From Candidatus Omnitrophota bacterium (GTDB lineage Bacteria; Omnitrophota; Gorgyraeia; Duberdicusellales; 4484-171), in assembly GCA_003154195.1 (NCBI GenBank), contig PMCS01000033.1, positions 203 to 37,197 on the forward strand: a stretch of DNA of 36,995 nucleotides. Direction: 5' to 3'. Both the position numbers and the translations under genes were made by a program. Positions within the stretch are counted from its first letter, which is position 1; every line of letters begins with the position of its first letter. The notes under the pieces were generated by a model. The model saw only the letters and a list, made by a program, of their open reading frames with translations. It was not told where the DNA came from and searched no databases. Positions 15,237 to 22,221 of the stretch are shown one piece after another.

Positions 15237-17099
15237 CTATTTTTTCGAATTATGTACATTGGGAATAACTATCTCGATAGACGTGCCTTTGCCGCGGGTA
15301 GACTTCAGCAACATTTTCCCTCCCGTCGCCTCGACGCGCTCCCGCATCCCCTTAATGCCGATCTTAAGCGCCCCCTCTTTGCCGTCCAGCTTTTCGACAT
15401 TAAACCCCCTGCCGTTATCCCGGATACGTAAAACCAATCTACGCCCCTTTAAAAAAAGCGTAACTTTTACCGCGCTCGCCCGGGAGTGCTTCACAATATT
15501 GGTAACCGCTTCCTGGATCATCCGGTATAACGCGGTAGCCAACAAATCACCAATCGGCTTTTTATCTAAATTGCACTGAAAATTTATTTTCAGCCCCGTG
15601 CCCTGCGCGGCATTGGCCAAAAATGTTTTAACCGCTTCCGCCAGGCCGACGATATCAAGATTTGCCGGCCGTAAATCCGCCGCCATCTTTTTTAGACTAC
15701 TGGTGCAGGACATAAGATACCGCCGCGCTTTGTCGATAGCCTCGATAGCCTCCCGGCTTTTTTGTTCCCTGATGTCCTCCTGGGCAACATCGAGAACAGA
15801 ATTAATCGCAGTTGCCGTCGAACCCAGTTCATCGTGCAGGTTGACGGCGATCTTCCTTCTCTCCTCTTCGCGGGCCAAGATAATCTGACGGGAAAACTCC
15901 CGCGATTGCCGCTGAGAAGCAAGCAGGATTTTTTGATTTTTAAGCAGTTCCGCTTCCGTTTTTTTACGCTCGGTAATGTCTTCCACTATTTCCACTACCG
16001 CGATGATCCTGCCGTTATTGTCGACAACCGGCGAAGAAATTATCCGATAATTTATAATCTTTCCCCGGTAAGGGGTATTGGTAATTGCCTCATGAATTTT
16101 ACCGTCCCTGAAAGTTTTGATTACCGGACAGTAAGAGCATGGCCGGGTGAAGGAGGGAATATTATACGCCTCATAACAAATCGGCTGGTTTAAAACGTCG
16201 ACGTTAGGAAACCAGCGCCGCATCTGCTTATTCAAACTCACTATTTCCATTTTGGGGCTGATAATCGCTATACCGATACCGATGCCGTCGACGATACTTT
16301 TATATTTTTGCTCAAATTCCCTCAGGCGGCCTTCCATTTTAGCGCGCTCGCTGATATCAAGGTTTATTTCCGCGACAAACCATTTCCCCTTATCATCGCG
16401 AAAGGGAATAGTAATGACCTCGATCGGCCGGTTATTTTCCCGGACTAAAACTTCTTCGGTAACAACCTTGGACTTGGTCGCGATCGCGGTCGGCACGCCG
16501 CAACCGATGCATGGCTTATTCCGGCCCATAAAATAGTTGTAGCATTTCTTACCGGCAAAATTTCCATAAAGGCTCCTCCAGCGCGGATCGACATAAACAA
16601 TGTTATAATCGGAATCGATAATATCGAGGCGCACCCCCGTAACGTCTAAAATAAAATCCATTTGCCGTTTTAACGAATTGGCCTCGTTTTCGATAAGTTT
16701 GGCGCGGGTCACGTCCTGGAAAAAAGCTACGATGATTTTCGTAGAATTTCTCACTACGCAGGCCACGGAGACATCAAGATAGACGATGGTTTTATCTTTT
16801 CGCAGGAACGGCACCGCGTAAGTCACCTTTTCCCTGCCGCTCATCAATGCGTCAATGCGGGACATCACAAATTTCAAATCTTCTTTAAGATGGATATCCT
16901 TAACGGTCATCCCCAACAGGTCGTTACGCGCACAACCGAGAAAACGCGCCATCGCCGGATTGACATAGAAAAAATGCTGGATTTTGCTGTCGGCGGCAAT
17001 AACGCCGTCGGTAAACGTGTCAAAAAATACTTCGCACTCTTTGACAAACTTAGCCATCTCGTCCGGTTGCTTAATATGCTTAGCCGTCGAATTCTTCAT
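15237..17099 (-). CDS. PAS-containing sensor histidine kinase (HisKA_3/NarX type)
   Basis: 620 residues, soluble, no membrane segment, so it should sense a cytoplasmic signal. Three PAS domains: about 24-134, 150-252 and 264-379. PAS2 has Cys186, Cys197 and Cys200 (CYNYFMGRNKPCIGC). PAS3 has Cys308, Cys321 and Cys324 (CYEAYNIPSFTRPCSYC), an almost identical spacing that suggests a metal or Fe-S site in each. A coiled linker leads to HisKA_3 with phospho-His422 (RRKIAVNLHDELG). The ATPase domain carries IVKHSRASAVKV, DNGRGFN and GIKGMRERVEATGG. ATG 17099 is chosen because AGGAG is 8 nt upstream; that Shine-Dalgarno overlaps the earlier ATG at 17117. It is the partner of the regulator downstream. 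Confidence 0.93.
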   Translation of the reverse strand: MKNSTAKHIKQPDEMAKFVKECEVFFDTFTDGVIAADSKIQHFFYVNPAMARFLGCARNDLLGMTVKDIHLKEDLKFVMSRIDALMSGREKVTYAVPFLRKDKTIVYLDVSVACVVRNSTKIIVAFFQDVTRAKLIENEANSLKRQMDFILDVTGVRLDIIDSDYNIVYVDPRWRSLYGNFAGKKCYNYFMGRNKPCIGCGVPTAIATKSKVVTEEVLVRENNRPIEVITIPFRDDKGKWFVAEINLDISERAKMEGRLREFEQKYKSIVDGIGIGIAIISPKMEIVSLNKQMRRWFPNVDVLNQPICYEAYNIPSFTRPCSYCPVIKTFRDGKIHEAITNTPYRGKIINYRIISSPVVDNNGRIIAVVEIVEDITERKKTEAELLKNQKILLASQRQSREFSRQIILAREEERRKIAVNLHDELGSTATAINSVLDVAQEDIREQKSREAIEAIDKARRYLMSCTSSLKKMAADLRPANLDIVGLAEAVKTFLANAAQGTGLKINFQCNLDKKPIGDLLATALYRMIQEAVTNIVKHSRASAVKVTLFLKGRRLVLRIRDNGRGFNVEKLDGKEGALKIGIKGMRERVEATGGKMLLKSTRGKGTSIEIVIPNVHNSKK

Positions 17100-17146
17100 T
17101 AGAAGCTCTCCTCGCATGATATGGGTTATTAGTTCCCTAATAAATA

Positions 17147-17405
17147 CGGTGCTCAGGTGATCGGGATATCGGGATCTGGGTATTGGGGTATTAGGATATT
17201 AGGCAACGAGCCTAATCCACCAATTTCCCAATCGCCAAATCCTAATTTCCCAATAACCCGATATCCGCTTTTATATAATACGGCAATCAGGTGATTGGGA
17301 TATCGGGATTTGGGTATTAGAGTATCGGGAAATTTGGTATAAATATCCCCGATCTCCTAATTCCCTAATTTCCCAACCCTAATTTCCCAATAACCCAATA
17401 TCCGC
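17147..17405. repeat. Repeat family B, two hairpin units upstream of the kinase
   Basis: This covers most of the 334-base gap between the kinase and the HD protein. Two units again, with left arms GATCGGGATATCGGGATCTG and GATTGGGATATCGGGATTTG and right arms of CCCAATTTCC words. The centre matches the double unit at 14040-14275. No gene or clear promoter was found apart from a TATAAT inside the repeat on the plus strand. Confidence 0.7.
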
Positions 17406-17433
17406 TTTTACAATGAAGCGGATATCATGTTGC

Positions 17434-18036
17434 TCATCGTCCGAATTCGCCGATATCCTGCCACCACTTATTTGCGTCGCCGGTTTTCGCGAGTTTCCAC
17501 AATCGCCTGGCGCTTTTAGTTTTTAGAAATACCGGGGCTTTTTTGGTAAATTTCACCGCTTCCTTGAAACCATATTGAAAATACTCTTTTGCCTGGATTA
17601 GACACTCCAGGATATCCGCGTCCCGGGCAATAACGCTCTCTGCGGTTTTTTGGGCGCGGTACTCGGCGAGTAAACCGGAAATGTTTTGTTTGATTTTACC
17701 GGGTAAACCTTCCGTTTGTTGCGCAAACGCTTTGTCTTCGGCGCGCGGAAAATCAAAATAACTCTGCGCCATTTTATGCAAATCGGTTATCCTTGCTTCG
17801 CAGGTATCGGCAAACAGAGCCATCGCCGATACCTTATGAGAATCGGCGCCTTCCATTTCCGCGAGAAAATATCCGATAAACGCGGCGCGAAAACTGTGGT
17901 CGGCGACGCTCTCCGGATTGTCAATACCCAATACCCACCACCCGCTGCGTTTGACGCGCTTAAGCAGGCCGGCTTCAAATATGAAATTAAGAATTGCTTT
18001 ATTTTTATTGGCTGAAATATTTTTCTGCTTTGCCAT
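17434..18036 (-). CDS. HD-domain protein (YfbR/HDDC2-like) with altered metal motif
   Basis: 200 residues, cytoplasmic. The region ESVADHSFRAAFIGYFLAEM (42-61) and the following ALFADTCEARITDLHKMA match the 5'-nucleotidase-like HD proteins (YfbR, HDDC2). These normally have H...HD...D metal ligands. Here His47 is present, but the HD dyad reads Ala76-Asp77. The reading is clear in the sequence (GCC GAT). Such proteins hydrolyse dNMPs; this one may be weakened, use other ligands or have another role. No Shine-Dalgarno is visible. Upstream is a family H repeat. Confidence 0.75.
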   Translation of the reverse strand: MAKQKNISANKNKAILNFIFEAGLLKRVKRSGWWVLGIDNPESVADHSFRAAFIGYFLAEMEGADSHKVSAMALFADTCEARITDLHKMAQSYFDFPRAEDKAFAQQTEGLPGKIKQNISGLLAEYRAQKTAESVIARDADILECLIQAKEYFQYGFKEAVKFTKKAPVFLKTKSARRLWKLAKTGDANKWWQDIGEFGR

Positions 18037-18051
18037 ATCGATAAATTACTT

Positions 18052-18150
18052 ATCGTCAATCGGTTGCGTAGCTCGAATCGGGTATCGTCATACGGTTACC
18101 GTCTTTTTCCGAATACCGTAACGAGCAGCGCAACCGTAGCCGATTAACGA
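18052..18150. repeat. Repeat family H, hairpin
   Basis: CGTCAATCGGTTGCGTAGCTCG faces CGAGCAGCGCAACCGTAGCCG, with GGTATCGTCATACGGTTACCG inside. The words are the same as in the block at 90-213. It lies between the HD gene start and the methyltransferase stop. Confidence 0.6.
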
Positions 18151-18158
18151 ATCTCTTT

Positions 18159-18878
18159 CTATTTTCTACTTTCTACTCTCTGTTTAGCTATTTCATAACA
18201 AACGACCGCCGCGGCAACCCCGACATTAAACGATAACGGCGCGGCCATGGGAATAGTCACTCTCAAATCAAGCTGTTTATCGACGCCGTAGCGCACGCCC
18301 TTCTCTTCCGAACCGAGAACAATACATAAAGGAAAGGCAAACGAAACCTTGCGTAAATCCTGGCCACCTTCGGCTACGGCTCCGGCAATCCAGAAGCCGC
18401 TTCGCTTCGCTTCAAGCATTGCCGTAGGAAAATTCGAGACTACCGCCATCTTTACATAATTCTCCGCGCCGCAGGCAACCCGCAAAACTGTATCGGTGAC
18501 CGGACAAGCCTTGTGCTTAGAGATGACAATGCCGAAATCACCCAGGCAGGCGGCAGTGCGCATAATCGAACCCAAGTTTTGCGGGTCGCACAAACGATCA
18601 AGAAAAATAAGCGAACCATTTTCTTTCTGCGAATCCAGAAGATCGTCAAACGAAGAATAAGAAAATTCATCGACTTCAGCAATAACGCCCTGATTGTTTA
18701 CGTCATCGCGGATACCGGCCGGTTGGCTTTTTTTTAATTCCTTTACGGTAATGCCGGCTTTTTTGATTAGATGCAATATAGCGGAATCGTCAAAATCCTT
18801 AAGAAGAAAAATCTTACGAATAGTTTTAGGATTAGCTTTTAAACGCTCGGCGATAGAATTTTTTCCGTATAGAAGCAT
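18159..18878 (-). CDS. TrmH/SpoU-family RNA 2'-O-methyltransferase (RlmB-like)
   Basis: 239 residues, the usual length of RlmB-type enzymes, which methylate a ribose 2'-O in 23S rRNA or tRNA with S-adenosylmethionine. The N-terminal L30e-like substrate domain spans about 1-75 (LLYGKNSIAERLKANPKTI). The SPOUT knot follows with FLDRLCDPQNLGSIMRTAAC, CIVLGSEEKGVR and IPMAAPLSFNVGVAAAVVCYE, the three SpoU motifs with the conserved Asn and Arg of motif 1. The exact target cannot be decided from sequence. No Shine-Dalgarno precedes the ATG. Confidence 0.9.
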   Translation of the reverse strand: MLLYGKNSIAERLKANPKTIRKIFLLKDFDDSAILHLIKKAGITVKELKKSQPAGIRDDVNNQGVIAEVDEFSYSSFDDLLDSQKENGSLIFLDRLCDPQNLGSIMRTAACLGDFGIVISKHKACPVTDTVLRVACGAENYVKMAVVSNFPTAMLEAKRSGFWIAGAVAEGGQDLRKVSFAFPLCIVLGSEEKGVRYGVDKQLDLRVTIPMAAPLSFNVGVAAAVVCYEIAKQRVESRK

Positions 18879-18914
18879 TATTAGTAAATATTAATTAGGC
18901 CAAAGACTGAAAAT

Positions 18915-19020
18915 TTCATTTTAGATTGATCATTTGGCATTTACCATTTTAAATTTTCTAAAAATGATAAATGTTCAATGGTAAATGATAATTTTAAAAT
19001 GAGATGGTCACTGATCATTG
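18915..19020. repeat. Repeat family A, hairpin
   Basis: TTTCATTTTAGATTGATCATTTGG and CATTTACCATTTT are mirrored by AAAATGATAAATG, CAATGGTAAATG and TTTTAAAATGAGATGG. The block lies between the receiver-protein stop and the methyltransferase start. Confidence 0.6.
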
Positions 19021-19024
19021 GTCT

Positions 19025-19387
19025 TTACCCCGCCAGCACTTTTTCCACTTCCGCGAGAAGCTTACTCTTATCCACGGGTTTAGCGACAAAACCTTTTCCG
19101 CCCAGCCGAACGGTTTCGGAAACTTCGCCGTTATCATCAAGCAAGCTGGTGATAATAATAATTTTTGCCTTTGGGTATTGTCTTATAATACGCTTGCTCG
19201 CTTCATGGCCGTCCGGCTCCATCATCATATCCATAGTAACGATATCAGGTGCCAAAACGGCAAATTTATCGTATGCATCTTTGCCGTTGGCCGCTTCGCC
19301 GACGATTTCATGGCCGGCCCCGGCCAGAATATCGCGTATCTGTTTTCTTAAAAACGCTGAGTCATCACAGACAAGTATTCGTGCCAT
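19025..19387 (-). CDS. CheY-like single-domain response regulator
   Basis: 120 residues, one receiver domain and nothing else. Acidic pair D8/D9 (CDDSAFLRKQIRDIL), phospho-acceptor D53 in VTMDMMMEPDG, and the conserved Lys in GFVAKPVDKSKL are present. The sequence resembles chemotaxis CheY proteins, though no che genes or flagellar genes are in the window. Its kinase and partner are unknown; the hybrid-free kinase at 15237 already has its own regulator. No output domain, so it acts by protein contact. Confidence 0.92.
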   Translation of the reverse strand: MARILVCDDSAFLRKQIRDILAGAGHEIVGEAANGKDAYDKFAVLAPDIVTMDMMMEPDGHEASKRIIRQYPKAKIIIITSLLDDNGEVSETVRLGGKGFVAKPVDKSKLLAEVEKVLAG

Positions 19388-19429
19388 AGATTAAAACTGG
19401 GTAATGATTAAGGCAAAGATGCCCGTAAA

Positions 19430-19590
19430 AATCGGTTAGGGCAAGGGTAAGGGTAAGGCTCTCCTTCGCTCTTCGAGCTTCGGAGAAGTCTCGCCGAAGC
19501 AATAGCGAAGGCGGAAAGCCGGTTTGGGTAAAGGTAATGGCCAAGGCTGATAATTTAATAAAACCTTAACCTTAGCCATAACCTTTTCAA
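19430..19590. repeat. Repeat family J (AAGGGTAAGG words) with a nested TTCGCT palindrome
   Basis: GGGCAAGGGTAAGGGTAAGGCT and GGTTTGGGTAAAGG face AAACCTTAACCTTAGCC. Between them lies a separate palindromic piece, CTCCTTCGCT ... AGCGAAGGCGG. It fills the gap before the glycogen phosphorylase stop. Confidence 0.55.
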
Positions 19591-19594
19591 AATT

Positions 19595-22075
19595 TTATTC
19601 CGGTTTCTCAAAGGGGACATCCCAAATCTGCTCCGCGTATTCGGCGATGGTACGATCGCTGGAGAACCTTCCCGACTTAGCCACATTAACGATAGATTTC
19701 TTCGTCCATTCTTCGCTATCCCGGTAATAGACTCCGGATACGATATCCTGAATCCGGCAATACGCCGGGAAATCAGCGCAGACAAGAAAATGATCGCTGC
19801 GCACAATATCATTGACGATAGGCTCGAAAAGCCCGTGCTCCACGGGAGAAAAGAAATTGCTGCGGATAAGGTCGATTGTTTCTTTAAGCGCGGGGTTCTG
19901 TTCGATATATTCATAAGGATTATAGCCGCGCCTTCTTAAGTCATCTACTTCCGGCGACTTCAGTCCAAACAAGAAGATATTGTCGTAACCGACGGCGCGG
20001 GAAATCTCGATATTGGCGCCGTCATGCGTGCCGACGGTCAGGCCGCCGTTTACCATAAACTTCATGCAGCCGGTCCCGCTGGCCTCGGTGCCGGCGGTAG
20101 AAATCTGCTCGGAAACATCGCCGGCAGGAAATATTCTTTCCGCCAGCGACACCCCATAATTTTCCAGAAATAATAATTTTATTTTACCGCCGAGCGAACG
20201 GTCGTTGTTGATCACCTCGGCCACGCTGTTGATAAACTTTATGATCAGCTTTGCCATAAAATAGCCGGGCGCGGTCTTGCCGCTGCAAATAAACGTGCGC
20301 GGAGCGGAAAAAGCGCCGGGGTCATTCTTCAAGCGCAAATACTGCGAAATTATGTAAAAGCTGAATAAAAGCTGGCGTTTATATTCATGGATGCGCTTAA
20401 CATGAGCGTCAAACAAAGTGTTTTCGTCTACCGAAATACCGGTTTGCTCGCGGATATAGGCGGCTAGATTGACCTTGTTTTCCAGCTTAACTTTTTGCCA
20501 CTTCTTGCGAAAAGAGCTGTCTTCCTTAAGCGGCAGAAGCCTTTCCAGTTCGTAAAGGTTGGTCACCCACTTATCGCCAATCGCCTCGGTGATCAAATCG
20601 CTCAGGCGCGGGTTGGCCTGCTTAAGCCAGCGGCGAGGGCTGATCCCGTTTGTTTTATTGTTGAATTTATCCGGCGATAATTCATAAAAATCTTTAAAAA
20701 TACTGGTCTTAAGAAGGTTGGTGTGCATAATCGAAACGCCGTTTACCGCGTGGCTGCCGACAATGGCCAGATAAGCCATACGGATTCTTTTGGGCCCTGA
20801 CTCTTCGATCAGCGACATGCGGCGCAGGCGGCTGTTGTCGCCGGGAAATTTTACGGCGACTTCCCGCAAAAAGCGGAAATTAATCTCATAGATGATCTGG
20901 AGATGCCGTGGAAGCAAACTCTCGAACATCGTTACCAGCCATGTCTCTAAAGCCTCGGGCATCACGGTATGGTTGGTATAAGCGAATATTCTAACCGTAA
21001 TATCCCAGGCCGTTTCCCAATCGAAGTTTTCGTCATCGAGCAGAATACGCATCAATTCCGGTATCGCTAAAGCCGGATGAGTATCGTTAAGCTGGATCGC
21101 AATCTTTTGCGGTAAATCGTATAAATCCTTATTGTCTACCGTAAATCTGCGGATGATATCGGAGATTGACGCGGCGACAAAGAAATATTCTTGCTTCAGG
21201 CGCAATTCTTTCCCCTGGATAACATTATCATTGGGATATAAAACTTTGGAAATATTCTCGGAAGAAACCTTGCCGTATACCGCACGTTCATAGTCGCCGT
21301 AATTAAAATAACCGAAGTCGAATTCTTCAGTGCTGCGCGCCGACCAAAGACGAAGGGTATTAACTACGTCGTTTTTATATCCCGGAACGGGGATATCATG
21401 AGCCACTGCCAAGACATCCTGAGTGTTGACCCATTTAACCCGCAGCTTCCCATTCTTATCGCGGAACATATTTGTGTTGCCATAAAATTTAACCTGCACT
21501 TTATACTCGGGCCGGGCGAACTCCCAGGGGTTGCCGAATTTAAGCCATTCGTCGGGGGATTCCACCTGGTATCCGTTCACGATCTTCTGATTAAAAATTC
21601 CATAATCGTACCTTATCCCGTAACCATGCGCCGGAATGCCCAATGTTGCCAGAGAATCAAGGAAGCAGGCGGCAAGCCTGCCCAGGCCGCCGTTTCCAAG
21701 ACCTGCGTCGGCTTCCTCATCGAGGATATCTTCGAGATTATAACCCAGATCCTGAGCCGCGGTTTTCGCTTCCTTCCATAGGCCAAGATTGATAATATTA
21801 TTGCTCAAAAGCCTTCCGATTAAAAATTCCAGCGAAAAATAATAGACGCGTTTCAAATCTTCGTCATGGTAATATTGCTGCGTAGCGATCCAGCGTTCGA
21901 TGATCCGGTCTCTTATCGCTACCGCCATCGCGACAAAATTATCGTAGGCCGTGGCGGTATACTGGTCTTTGGCTAAAAGATATTGGCGGTTATTACTGAA
22001 TGATATCTTCAGGCCGTCTTTGGTCATTTCCTTATAAATCGGGCTCCAGGTTTTCGCGATTGCTTTTTTAGGCAT
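19595..22075 (-). CDS. glgP: Glycogen/alpha-glucan phosphorylase
   Basis: 826 residues, full length for the GT35 family. It releases glucose-1-phosphate from alpha-1,4-glucan with a pyridoxal phosphate cofactor. The N-terminal half includes YYFSLEFLIGRLLSNNIINL and EADAGLGNGGLGRLAACFLDSLATL. The PLP-binding Lys lies in EASGTGCMKFMVNGGLTVGT (about Lys672), where Cys replaces the more usual Asn before MKF. HDGANIEI follows. ATG 22075 is preferred because GGAGG is 4-5 nt upstream and overlaps an earlier in-frame ATG at 22087. No other glycogen gene is nearby, so this is a stand-alone enzyme of storage-glucan use. Confidence 0.95.
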   Translation of the reverse strand: MPKKAIAKTWSPIYKEMTKDGLKISFSNNRQYLLAKDQYTATAYDNFVAMAVAIRDRIIERWIATQQYYHDEDLKRVYYFSLEFLIGRLLSNNIINLGLWKEAKTAAQDLGYNLEDILDEEADAGLGNGGLGRLAACFLDSLATLGIPAHGYGIRYDYGIFNQKIVNGYQVESPDEWLKFGNPWEFARPEYKVQVKFYGNTNMFRDKNGKLRVKWVNTQDVLAVAHDIPVPGYKNDVVNTLRLWSARSTEEFDFGYFNYGDYERAVYGKVSSENISKVLYPNDNVIQGKELRLKQEYFFVAASISDIIRRFTVDNKDLYDLPQKIAIQLNDTHPALAIPELMRILLDDENFDWETAWDITVRIFAYTNHTVMPEALETWLVTMFESLLPRHLQIIYEINFRFLREVAVKFPGDNSRLRRMSLIEESGPKRIRMAYLAIVGSHAVNGVSIMHTNLLKTSIFKDFYELSPDKFNNKTNGISPRRWLKQANPRLSDLITEAIGDKWVTNLYELERLLPLKEDSSFRKKWQKVKLENKVNLAAYIREQTGISVDENTLFDAHVKRIHEYKRQLLFSFYIISQYLRLKNDPGAFSAPRTFICSGKTAPGYFMAKLIIKFINSVAEVINNDRSLGGKIKLLFLENYGVSLAERIFPAGDVSEQISTAGTEASGTGCMKFMVNGGLTVGTHDGANIEISRAVGYDNIFLFGLKSPEVDDLRRRGYNPYEYIEQNPALKETIDLIRSNFFSPVEHGLFEPIVNDIVRSDHFLVCADFPAYCRIQDIVSGVYYRDSEEWTKKSIVNVAKSGRFSSDRTIAEYAEQIWDVPFEKPE

Positions 22076-22119
22076 TTTCCCTCCCATAGATGAAAACAGA
22101 TAAAAACAACTAATATTGC

Positions 22120-22215
22120 AACCACTAGATTACACAAGATTTCACTGATTCAAAAATTTTCCATCCATCTTCTTGATTCCAATCTCGTGTAAATCAGTGC
22201 AATCTTGTGGTTAAA
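22120..22215. repeat. Repeat family E, hairpin
   Basis: AACCACTAGATTACACAAGA... faces TCTCGTGTAAATCAGTGCAATCTTGTGGTT. It lies between the MetH stop and the phosphorylase start and may act as a terminator-like barrier, but it has no clean T-run on the minus strand. Confidence 0.6.
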
Positions 22216-22221
22216 ATCTTT

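Noticed and set aside
13625-17405. CRISPR array in the family B repeats
   Set aside because: Units are degenerate, 7-10 bases long and inverted, without constant-length spacers or cas genes.
19440-19530. Third copy of element K (GTCTCGCC...GGCGGA)
   Set aside because: Only the flanking words agree; the inner sequence is a different TTCGCT palindrome and does not show paired changes, so I did not join it to family K.
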